A stretch of DNA of 64,000 nt from the NCBI GenBank assembly GCA_950295325.1, contig OX485805.1:50432758-50496757 (forward strand). The letters are read 5' to 3'. The notes under the pieces were generated by a model. It had not been told where the DNA came from, did no database searches, and saw nothing but the letters and a program-made list of their open reading frames with translations. The position numbers and the translations under genes were made by a program. Below are positions 1-9,577 of the stretch, piece by piece (the stretch's first letter is position 1; each line of letters starts with the position of its first letter). The stretch comes from Polytrichum commune (Eukaryota > Streptophyta > Polytrichopsida > Polytrichales > Polytrichaceae).

Positions 1-1130
1 ATCCCCTCATGGATGGTGAAGCCCCATGTGACCTTGCTGACTATGGCGACATTAGAACAAATCCTGAGGTTGTAGAGGCATTACAGGAGGGTCTAAAATT
101 GGCCCAAGTTATGTTAAGACATTTAAACATGGCTCCAAGTGTACATGCACGTGCAAATTTGAAAACATGGTTCAACAAGCCATGGGAGTTGGAGAAGGTG
201 GACGAACGGTTCATGAAGTTCAAACAGGGTTCTAGACCTGTGTCCGGAGAGGATGGTGATTCCGAAGTGATCAGAGAAAGTATGATGGCATCAAGGCATG
301 CGGGAGATGAAGAAGGGGCACAAATCTTGTGCCAAGACGATTTGGAGAATGATTTCTGTGACGACGGTCAGGATGCAACAGCTGTGCTTGAGGGAGAGGT
401 GAGGGATGCCATCTCAAATATGTTGAGTTCCCACGAAGAGCAAGTGTCAACTGTAGCATGCCCTACCCAGGTTAGTCCAACAGTAGAGTTTGCAGGTCAT
501 TCCATTTACAAGTCTACGTTGGTGTCACAATTGAACGGTAATCCATTTTTATCTAAGGATAGATTGACTCGGGTTAAGCATTCTATGTATTTTAACAACC
601 ATGATGACTATCTAACAGCTGCTGCATCTTCTAGCACATGTCTCCTTGGTATAGGGTCGGATTGTGGGGTTTATTTTGTGCAGAGTAGTACAGCCAATAT
701 TTCCTCTACAGTGAGGTCAGCGGCGAAGAGAAAGCGGGGTCGCAATTCCAAAGCGTCAAAATCTGGAACCCCAACGAACATTTTGTAGGGAGTGGACGAT
801 GGAACATGGTGGATTGGCCGTGTACAGTCGATGCGGAGGCGTGTTGGAACACAATGGGGTCTGCTTCGACACCCCATTGACCTTATGAACCGGTCTTCAA
901 CTTCAGGGAAGCAAAGTTCCTCCCCATGCAATCTTCAAGTTATGCTTCAATATTTTCGTAAATGTCCGGGCCATCTGAAGTTCAAGTATGACCATACGGA
1001 TAGTAGATGGATTGATGTAGATACAATCATCACCACTGTGACACTTTCGTATAACTCGTCCACCGATGTATACACCCTAGACTCTGAAGATGCAGATGCC
1101 CTAAATCAATTCATTAATGATCAAAAATAA
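1..1130 (+). pseudogene. Unknown element-associated protein family, copy A, one in-frame stop
   Basis: One frame is open from the window edge to a TAG at 786-788 and continues in the same frame to TAA at 1128-1130. The start is outside the window or at ATG 9. It is homologous to the minus-strand copy at 14.4-14.9 kb. Shared blocks in order are KST.VSQLNGNP, then KD.LTR, an IGSDCGVYF/LGCDCVVCF pair, a basic stretch (KRKRGRNSK here, RGRPKK in copy B), GRV..MRR..G, PIDLM(N/D)R and a final W(I/V)D(V/L).(T/S)II block. The acidic middle (about residues 75-150) is not conserved. I recognise no named family and no transposase catalytic triad. The basic stretch suggests DNA binding or nuclear location. 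The TAG could be decay or an unrecognised intron. Confidence 0.6.
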
Positions 1131-1170
1131 ATAATTCAATTTTTCTGCATTTAATTCAAATTTGCAATTA

Positions 1171-1345
1171 CAGTATAACCTCTCTAAAACAATACTGTCT
1201 AATTCAATAACCTCCGTAATTCAATATGTGCACCCGGTCCCAATGTTAAAATGACCCAGTGTATGACCCTGCCTAATTCAATAACCTCTCTAATTCAATA
1301 TTGAACCCCCGGTCCCAACATTATTGTTTTAGAGAGGTTCTACTG
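1171..1345. mobile_element. pogo/Tc1-mariner-type MITE with TA duplication
   Basis: This is a 175-bp element flanked by TA on both sides (1169-1170, 1346-1347). The inverted ends CAGTATAACCTCTCTAAAACAATA and CAGTAGAACCTCTCTAAAACAATA differ at one of the compared bases. CAGT ends, TA targets and AACCTCT subterminal text are typical of pogo/Tigger-derived MITEs. The interior repeats AATTCAATAACCTC-like units. It has no coding capacity. Confidence 0.85.
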
Positions 1346-1357
1346 TATGTGAAATGG

Positions 1358-1651
1358 ATGTGCAGGTGGAATCGGCCCTATCGAACCAGTGCTGATGATT
1401 TTGTTGTTGACAGGTATGACCGCAACATCGTGTTGCTGTCAAAATCGTGGGAGCTTTCGAGACCCATGCCCCATCGCCTCCGCACCGCACCCCTCTCGGA
1501 TTTGTCAGATGTAGAGTTGGGTCAGCTACGAGCTAAATTGGAGGCTGGTTGGGGTGTTGAGGCTTCGGTATCCAAGGGAGCAGATTGGCAGAGCATGGAA
1601 CAGGTGTGGGTCACCCCTTCAATGCGTGAAGGAGCTGTTGGTTTTGTCTAG
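1358..1651 (+). CDS. Hypothetical ORF downstream of unknown-family copy A
   Basis: The ORF is 97 codons from the first ATG after the pogo MITE and ends in TAG. The frame is also open leftwards into the MITE, so the real 5' end could be an exon boundary (TGCAG precedes GTGGAATC). The product is basic at the start (CRWNRPYRTS) and contains LSDLSDVELGQLRAKLEAGW, which looks like a genuine helix. No family is recognised. It may be a second gene or a downstream exon of the element-borne gene. Confidence 0.35.
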   Translation: MCRWNRPYRTSADDFVVDRYDRNIVLLSKSWELSRPMPHRLRTAPLSDLSDVELGQLRAKLEAGWGVEASVSKGADWQSMEQVWVTPSMREGAVGFV

Positions 1652-2160
1652 ATTCCACTACTTCAGTTTTGATATTGTATGTCTAGCGGGTTTAGTTTTG
1701 GCGCAGGCAATTCCTAAGGTATTTAGCTGGTTTGTGCAGGTTCAGGATGTATCGGCTTTTAAATAGGGCTAAGTATCTTGAAGTAGGAACCGGCTTTTGT
1801 ATGAAAACTGTGTTTGTAAATACACACCGTAATGCATATATTTTTCTGTGGGATGCTTCTCAATAGTCTTGCATACATGTGGTCGTTTCAGGGTTGTATA
1901 GTGTGTTCAAGATTTTTGTCTTTAATCTCCAAACTTCACTTTTTTATTTACTTTAATTTGTTATAATAAATTTAGGGGTTGAAATATTACTCCACTTCGG
2001 AAATTGTAAGTAATTATATGGACCCAAAAACATGAAGAATTAGAAAATTAGGTAATTGAAGGGTCCATTTAATTAGTCCAGGCCATCAAAATACCCCCCA
2101 AAAAAATACCCCTTGGCCACACGTGATATACAACACCCCCCAAGGAGTCAACCCCCCGTG
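1652..2160. other. Non-coding tail leading to a transposon end
   Basis: AT-rich DNA with no supported ORF. The last 65 bases are C-run rich and contain the CACACGTG octamer and the CCCCCCGTG terminus described for the enclosing element. Confidence 0.4.
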
Positions 2161-2330
2161 ATTTCAACTAATGCTAAATTACTTATAAATTTTCTATTAA
2201 GTCATTATGTATGAAGGCAAACCTAAAAGTCAAATATGACATGACATATATCCACGTTATTATATATTGGTGAAAGACGAGTGTACATATGATGATCCAT
2301 TCGTTTAATTTTTCATCCATTTGATATGTA

Positions 2331-2914
2331 CACGGGTAGATCACTTAGTGCATTTAAAAAACGACGTGCGGCATAATATAGAGAGGATTAAAATCATTTG
2401 AAATAAAAATTATAAAAGAATTCCAAATAATGAAAGGGCCATTAAATGTAGACAATCCCATTATAAGTAAGTTAGATGGACATAAAACATGGGCCATTAT
2501 TTTTTTGTAAAATTAATATAGGGGCTGAAGATAAGGGTCCTATGTGTTTTCATCATAACAGTGTTTGCAATGGTATTACTTTGCTATGGTTTCCTATATG
2601 TGTTTTCTTCATAACTTTGTTTGCAATGGTATTATTGTTTGCACCCTTCTTTGTTTCCATGCTTTCCCTCAACACTCGTCAATTGTGTTAGGAAGTAGAT
2701 TAGCTTTTATTACTTAAAGGGAATATAGAGAACAAAAAAATTGCAGTGACTTGGACAATATAAGTAATGAAAGGGTGCAAACAAATGGGTCATTTTTGAA
2801 ATTTAAGTAATTATAGGGAGGCTTTAATTCAACCCTTGAAGGTAAATAGCCCCAAAACAAAAAAACCCCAGCCGCACGTGGTGCACAAAAATGCCTTAGA
2901 GTGATCTACCCGTG
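2331..2914. mobile_element. MITE with 8-bp target duplication, member of the G-rich-end group
   Basis: The ends are CACGGGTAGATCACT and its inverse AGTGATCTACCCGTG. The flanks are GATATGTA (2323-2330) and GACATGTA (2915-2922), an 8-bp duplication with one mismatch. The sister repeat at 7.37 kb has no insert at this site. Motifs GACGTGCG (2363-2370) and CGCACGTG (2873-2880) lie 32 and 34 bases inside the two ends. GGTAAATAGCC near 2851 recurs in related elements. No coding capacity. Confidence 0.8.
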
Positions 2915-3150
2915 GACATGTATTATATGTGAGAATATTCATTTTATTTTATTTTATTTATTATTTTCATACTAATTTCTTTCTACCTCAGACTTAAAGT
3001 GGGGGTTTTCCCCTTATACTAAATTTTATATAATCACATGTTTTGCAATTTAAGTAGGGTAAGGTAGATCCAAAGTTTACATAAATTTTCTTGTCAATGA
3101 ATAAAGAACACCCTATAGTTGTTCTCATGTGGTTTCAACTTTCCAGCTGG

Positions 3151-3790
3151 TCACCCTCCCAAGGGTGCAAAAATTAGAATGTGAGATCCATCTATTGCTT
3201 CTATAATATGAGGAATTCCATGAAGGGTCTCGAATTCATATGCTAGAACCCTAATCCGAGTTGGACTTGGAAATTGTACAAGAGTCCATTGCAAATGAAC
3301 TCTTATAAATTTATTAAAAAAAAAGAAAAAAAAGATCATTACTACTCCATTTTCTTCTCCTATAATACACAAGGTAATTATAGTCCCAAGCCTTTATAAT
3401 GACATTGCAATTCTACTGTTAACTGAAATTATGTCTCTCATATGTGTATTCTTCCTCTACATATATGGACCTAAGTTCTCACAAAGGAACTTGAATGTAT
3501 AATTATGACATACACGAGTTGTTTGCTTAACATTTTTTCCGTGAAACAACCTAATAAAAACCTATGAGTGAACCCTACATTTCTCTCAAATACCCACACT
3601 ATATGATCACTCATCTTCATATTCTTAAAGCAAATGCTCAAATTCAAGGCATTTTTCCATTTTCCATTAAGTGCCAATGCTTGCATATCAAACACATGTT
3701 GGACAATCTTGTGCAAACACCAATTTAAAGCTGATGCAACAAGAATCCTCCCTCTTCTTTGAAGATGATCCATCATACTCTCATTTATTT
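3151..3790 (-). pseudogene. PIF/Harbinger-type transposase remnant
   Basis: Two coding-like stretches lie on the minus strand. The upstream one (about 3790-3471) includes ALNWCLHKIVQHVF and VGFTHRFLLGCFTEK. The downstream one (3372-3151) includes FETLHGIPHIIEAIDGSHI and then ILIFAP. The latter matches the first catalytic block of DDE_Tnp_4 nucleases, where the D of (G/E)AIDGSHI is a metal ligand. An A-run near 3315-3335 and a frame break separate the two. The remaining catalytic residues are not present in open frame, so no activity is expected. It may supply the PIF/Harbinger ancestry of repeat R1. Confidence 0.6.
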
Positions 3791-4119
3791 CCTCACCAAT
3801 ATTAAATTCAAAAAGAAAGTGAAAAATAAAAATAAAAATGACGATATGTAACCAGTGAAGTAGGGTTGCCCCTCTTTTCCCGCCAATAAAAAAAACAATG
3901 GTCCCTCAACATGGTCCATTCTCACTTCACATTATGTTTGAGGGCCTATCACAATACAAAATGGCTTTCTAAATACCCATGGTACGGCCTTTGGATGATA
4001 GTCAAAGGCCCTCACCATTTCATGGTCATGGCCCTTGACTCGTGTGTGAGGTGGCCCTAAGGGCCAAGGCTAAAGTTAAGACGTCTAATCAATTCTAGGA
4101 ATCTGACTGTTCTATGACG

Positions 4120-4897
4120 GCGGACGTTAAAGTACCCCCTACGAACTTATAGGGGGCATGTCAAATCAAAAAACAGGTTGCCCGCCCCCCCACGGATGTC
4201 ACTGTTCCGTCCATCGCGAAGGACGCATAACACAGGCGGATGTCATTCAGGTTCGCGTCATTCTGGACATGTAATTCGTCATGCCGCAATAATCGGATCT
4301 AAGATCCTTAGATCTAGGGATTTAGATAATGGCGGCTAAGGTTGTGGCGGCCGTAAAGGCCAGCCGTTAGATGTAGGTATGACTTGATCTACGGCCAAGA
4401 AGACTTGGTGGTTGGAAAGGGTAGTCCTCCGAAGGAAGTGCGGGGGCTCATTCTTTCTTTCTCTTTCTCTCTCTCATTCTAGTGGTTAGGATTAGACTTC
4501 TCTCTCACACATTCTTGTGGTTAGCACGACTCCTTTCTTTGCCCCTCTCTATGTATGTAGATACAATTAGTTGTTGAAGTATAGGAATAGAAATGAGGGA
4601 CAAAGAGGTTTATGAGTCCTATGAATGTTGAATAACAGGGTTTTTGAACCCTATGAATGTTGAATGATAGGATTTTTAACCCTATTGAAGAGATGTGTTA
4701 TTATATAGTTGCATTAGTTTTGATATCTTAGGTTATTGGATGTTACTTAATGATCACTTAATCTTTCCTTCCAGCAGTTCTTGCCTTAGTCTATACATTT
4801 TATAATGAATTATATGTTCATCTATGTCATTCATTGTTTTAGACAGTCATTCACTGTTTGGTTGTCTGAATAACAAACACTGATGTAATTTTGGATG
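4120..4897. other. No gene; one unit related to the tandem array plus CT-rich tract
   Basis: A sequence at 4193-4312 (GGATGTCACTGTTCCGTCC onward) resembles the repeat units at 4898 and 5125. A pyrimidine-rich stretch lies at 4451-4481. A C-run lies at about 4183-4191. No ORF can be supported. Confidence 0.4.
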
Positions 4898-5226
4898 TCA
4901 TTGTTCCGTCCATCGCAAACGACAAATAACACAGGCGGATGTCATTCACGTTCGTGTCATTCATGACATGTATTTTATCATGCCGCAATAATCGGATCTG
5001 AGATCTAAAAGTTAGGTGCGTGTGTTATTTATAATGAAATACATGTCCATCTATGTCATTCAGTGTTCCAGACCAGTCCTTCACTGTTTGGTTGTCTGAA
5101 TAACAAACACTGATGTAATTTTGGATGTCACTGTTCCGTCCATCTCAAACGACGTATAACACAGGCGGATGTCATTCATGACATGTATTTCGTCATGCCG
5201 CAATAATCGGATCTGAGATCTAAAAA
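4828..5226. repeat. Tandem repeat, about 225-bp unit, two copies
   Basis: Unit 1 (4828-5052) and unit 2 (5053-5226) share AGTCATTCACTGTTTGG... or its variant, TGTTCCGTCCATC, ACACAGGCGGATGTCATTC and ATGCCGCAATAATCGGATCT. Unit 2 is shortened internally. A diverged single copy of the latter half lies at 4193-4312. Confidence 0.7.
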
Positions 5227-5439
5227 TATAATACTCAAGATACACATATCAATCAATTTACATAAAAAACTTAAAGATAGAAATATACATATGAAAACAC
5301 AAGACTGTGAATGACATAAATGCTCCAAGTCCATGTAGTACACCTTCTGTGATTTGATTTTGATAATCATAACATACCGTCATTAATTTTGGGTGACGTT
5401 CAAATGTTCAAATGTGCAATTCACCAATTCAACAATGCA

Positions 5440-7090
5440 AATTGGTGAATTGATGTTGTCGCAAGCAGATAATAATATTCTTGGAAATCTTACTGGGCTG
5501 GTCGTGGTCAGATTAATATTACATCATGCTCGCACGCGTTGGGTCTCGGGCAGAATTTCGCCAAACTTTTGTATGTATTGACGAATATGCACAGACAACA
5601 AACAACAATCCATAGAAGATAGACAGTATTCACGTATGAAATCAGATCTTTACTTCTTCACTTCATGAGTGATTCTACAACTAGTAACGACACTCCTCTC
5701 TACCTGCGCTACTGTCCTAATATCAACCCTGTGGTTGAGTGATTCTACGAACCCTCTACATTCTTCTAAGAGATCGATGAATGAATCTAAGATGGATGAA
5801 CAGATTGGATGAACGAACTAAAACAAACGAGTGTCTTGCAGGATCAATGTCGCTGAGTTTAATGAGCACCAGCCAGGAACAAATTAAGACTCAGCTCATC
5901 CTGGCTCCATTTGCAGCTTCATTTGCTATTATAGCCCAGCATCCTGGCTGACCATGGCATCGATGATGATCTCTCTCTCAGCTCATACAGGCTTCGTCCG
6001 AATGTATTACATAGATGGTACCATTGGTGGAAGTATTCTAGCTATAATTGGGGCCGGCAGTGGACTGAAACATCACATTTGTGCAGACAAACAGCTCAAG
6101 AACCACACTTAGCTTGAACCTGCATTAATTAATTAGTACTGGGATCTGCACACTGGAATGATGAAACTTGCCAATCAAGCAAACGAAACCGAAGCATCCT
6201 GTGCAGATCGTCAAAAACCGATCTGGAAATAAATATGACAAACTCAACCATATACTTCAATCAAGGTCATGGCATCATGTCATGACACCATGATGATCAT
6301 GAGAAATCCCACCCACTTTGAAGCAAGCAGTTACTGACCTCCGAAGCCGATCACGCTCTTACAATGCTCGTCAACGGATCCCTCATCTTCGCCTTCATCA
6401 GTGCCATCCCTAGCCACCGGTACTGCTGTGCCCACAGACACATTTCCGAGCGCCATGCAAAACTTAAATGGACGTTGATTGTGCTGGAATCCAGCAGATC
6501 ACAACCAGTCCTGGAACCTCCATGCATATGGTTGGCTAAGAGTGAAATCATACAGTTGTATCTATTGTTAACATGCCCATGACATCAACATAACCCGATG
6601 ATCTCACTCTTTAGCCAACCATATGGATAAAGAATCAGGAGAATTCATTGCTTGCAATGAGCTGAAACGAATTATAAGGTGTACTGACGCGCGGGGCCCT
6701 AAACTTTGGTGATGATCTTCTCTGTCCAGTATTTACGTTGTGTAGATAGGCCACAGAAACCTACTAAAATCCCAATTTTTGGGACAGAGCCCAGTGTGGA
6801 AAGCAAAGCAAGGATTGCCCCTTCCAGATCCAAATATTGCAAGTCCTCTCCTCAGCGGACAAAATTGCACCAGCACATCTACGAAGGTGGGGATGCTGGA
6901 ATTAAACTCTGCAACCTACACATCAATGTGTTCGGAACTTTCACCATATCTTTGCCAAATGTCAGCTTTGCAAGCCCTATCAATGAACTTCACCTTGCAG
7001 ATTGGAATGTAGCGAGACTACACTGGAACAACGGCAATCTGCAATCTCTGGATTAGGCTCCTGCAATAGGATAGGGTCCAATATGCACTC
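5440..7090. repeat. Dispersed repeat R2, copy 1, interrupted
   Basis: The blocks at about 5470-5560, 5828-5850 and 6880-7090 match in order a nearly continuous copy at 8350-8690. The extra 1.3 kb inside copy 1 is unrelated to copy 2 and has no clear element ends. On the minus strand both copies keep FIDRA.KA.I.Q.Y.E...HIDV followed by GTAGGTTGCA, which resembles an exon end with a donor site. The repeat may therefore contain captured gene sequence. No family is recognised. Confidence 0.55.
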
Positions 7091-7205
7091 CATTACGGGT
7101 TATTTACCTCCTCATTTGGACTTTAGGGAACCCTATAAGTAAGAATAAATCTACTTCACCAAATATTCAGCATCCTATAGGTAATTCTAAAAGAAACCCT
7201 AGATT

Positions 7206-8268
7206 ATTTCAACTAATGCCAAATTAATTATAAATTTTTGATTAAGTCATTTTGTACGAAGGCAGATCTAAAACTCGAATATGAAATGACATATATCCAC
7301 GTTGCTATATATTGGTGAAAGAAAAGTGTACACATCATAACCCATTCGTTTAATTTTTCATTCATTATGTATGTATTATATGTGAGAATATTCATTTCAT
7401 TTCATTTTTAATTTTCTTTATTATTTTTGTCATATTAATTTCTTTCTTCCTCAAACTTATATTGGGGGGTTTTCCCCTATACTAAATTATATATAATCAC
7501 ATGTTTTGTAATCTAAGTAGGCTAAGGTAGATCCAAAGTTTATATAAATTTTCTTGCCAATGAATAAAGAACACCCTATAGTTGTTCTCACGTGGTTTCT
7601 ACTTTTCGGCTAGTCACCCTCCCGAGGGTGCAAAAATTAGAATGTGAGATCCATCTATTGCTCCTATAATATGAGGAATTCCATGAAGGGCCTCAAATTC
7701 TTATGCTAGAACCCTAAACTGAGCTGGACTTGGAAATTGTACAAGAGTCCATGAACTCTTATCAAATTATAAAAAATAAAATCATTACTACCCCATATTC
7801 TTCTCCTATGGTACACAAGGTATTTCTAGTCAACTGAAATCAATCAAATGTTGGACAATCATGTGCAAACACCAATTTAAAGCCGATGCAACGAGAATCC
7901 TCCCTCTTCTTTGAAGATGATCCATCATACTCTCATTTCTTCCCTCACCAATGTTAAATTAAAAAAGAAAGTGAAAATAAAAATAAAAATGACGATATGT
8001 AACTAATAAGGTAGAGTTGCCCCTCTTTTCCCACCAATAAAAAAAAAAATGGTCCCTCAACATGGTCCATTCTCACTTCACATTATGTTTGAGGGCCTAT
8101 CACAACACGAAATGGCTCTCTCAACACCCATGATATGGCCTTTGGATGATAGTCAAGGGCCCTCACCATTTCATGGTCATGACCCTTGACTCGTGTGCGA
8201 AGTAGCCCTAAGGGCCAAGGCTAATGTTAAGACGTCTAATCAATTCTAGGAATCTGACTGTTCTATGA
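7206..8268 (-). repeat. Dispersed repeat R1, copy 2 (lacks the MITE)
   Basis: Direct-orientation homolog of 2161-4119. Around 7365-7385 it reads continuously through the point where copy 1 carries the 2331-2914 MITE, giving the pre-insertion sequence. It is truncated internally near 7830-7860. Confidence 0.7.
7629..7930 (-). pseudogene. PIF/Harbinger-type transposase remnant, second copy
   Basis: The minus strand reads EFEALHGIPHIIGAIDGSH and then ILIFAPSGG, with the family-typical GAIDGSH block that is EAIDGSH in copy 1. A TAA lies just upstream. The upstream region is deleted relative to copy 1, although the text matching the start of the 3.7-kb stretch survives near 7855-7930. Non-functional. 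Confidence 0.6.
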
Positions 8269-8339
8269 CTACTAAATAATGCATAGGAGACCGAGCTTGT
8301 GACACACTGGTCACTCCTTTGAACCAATGCTACTCGTGA

Positions 8340-8690
8340 CTAGAGTAATAATATTCTTGGCCATCTTACGGGGAGAGTCGTGGCCAGAGTAATCTTACAT
8401 CATGCTCGCACGTGCTGGGTCTCAGGCAGAATTACGCCAAATGAGTGCCTTGCAGATTCAATGTCACTACGAAGGTGGGGATGCTGGAATTTAACTCACA
8501 TGCAACCTACACATCAATGTGTCCAGCGTTTTCAACATAACTTTGCAAAATGGCAGCTTTGTGAGCCCTATCAATGAAGCTTGCCTTGCAGATTGGAATG
8601 TAGCGAGACTACACTGGACTACACTGGACTAACGGCAATCTGTAACTGAAGATTAGGCTCCTGCAATAGGAAGGATAGGATCCACTATGA
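8340..8690. repeat. Dispersed repeat R2, copy 2
   Basis: It matches the three separated blocks of copy 1 (5440-7090) in one continuous piece, ending with the shared AGATTGGAATGTAGCGAGAC block. A short local duplication (ACACTGGACT repeated) lies at about 8608-8628. Confidence 0.6.
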
Positions 8691-8918
8691 ACTCCATTAA
8701 GCCACATCCCACTGTCTACACACACAACACTGTCACTAGCTCATCTGAGCTTGCAAGGATCATGAGGCCCACTTTTATACATCTCTCGGGGCCAGCCCGA
8801 GCACCAGATTCTAGAAAGGGACCCACCCGGCCACCCAAACGTAGCGGAGATGTGGTTGGGTGGGGTTTCGTATATGCCAAATTCCTCCTCCCAGTTATCA
8901 AGAATGGAGTTTTTGACC

Positions 8919-9577
8919 TATGTTTGGGGAAAACCGACGGCTAGTTCATTATCAGCCGATAGATTTCCCCTCATGGCCGGTCCAAATTTCCAACCATCAG
9001 ATGGCAATCCGACTGTAATTTCAATCCTCCGGCAATTAGCCGATGGACCAAAAAATGTCCCGGAAATGTAGCCGATTCTTCTTGTGAGTTACTGGATTTC
9101 AGCCGGAAGCATCCATAGAGCTATTTGTCTGGGGCATCTGATGATGCACTTGAGGAAGTACCCTAAACCTTAAACTTTTTGAATTATGCAACCTTTGCAT
9201 GACCAAATCCAATTGCTTCTATGAAGAATTGGGGGACCCTTGGCCTTCAAGCGGTGAAGGCATTGCTAGGTTCAATTCATGCCAAGGATATTAACTCTTC
9301 AAATTTAAAGTTTTGAACATGCCTTTCTTTTCACTTATTCAAGATTTTGTACTAAGAAATGATTTCTAATAACTTTTCATACAGTTTTTGAACAATTAGT
9401 GCCGATATGAATTCCATTTAATCGGATATTGGCCAATGAAAACATGAAAATATAGGCAATTGGCCGATTGATTTTACAAAAGACCGGCTCTTGCCGATGT
9501 AAATTGGAAAAAATCCGACCCTTTGTAGCAACTACCGGCAATTAGCCACTAAGGCTTCAAAAACTTCCCGAACTCTG
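8919..9577. repeat. Dispersed repeat R3, copy 1
   Basis: It is nearly identical for about 650 bp to 19515-20173, starting at CTATGTT and ending at CCCGAACTCTG. It is flanked by imperfect 29-bp direct repeats at 8883-8911 and 9633-9661 (TCCTCCTCCC[A/G]GTTATC and onward). It has no coding frame. It is rich in GCCGAT/CCGGCAATTAGCC words. Confidence 0.75.

Larger units (their letters stand above)
1..2160. mobile_element. Right part of a large G-rich-end transposon, left end outside window
   Basis: Position 2160 ends in CCCCCCGTG, whose reverse complement CACGGGGGG matches the ends of the elements at 51603 and 46847. A CACACGTG octamer (2118-2125), one base from the group's CGCACGTG motif, ends 35 bases before 2160. 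The next base starts the dispersed repeat shared with 7.2 kb, so 2160 is a real junction. The left end was not found and is probably left of base 1. The interval holds the unknown-family pseudogene, a pogo MITE and a further ORF. That these belong to one element is inferred. Confidence 0.4.
2161..4119 (-). repeat. Dispersed repeat R1, copy 1 (with MITE insertion)
   Basis: This copy is homologous over its length to 7206-8268. Both copies run from ATTTCAACTAATGC to TCTATGAC and then diverge abruptly. Copy 1 contains a 584-bp MITE (2331-2914) absent from copy 2, and a segment near 3365-3680 that is shortened in copy 2. Both carry remnants of a minus-strand Harbinger-type transposase. The unit is probably a decayed PIF/Harbinger element. 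Terminal inverted repeats were not found. Confidence 0.7.
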
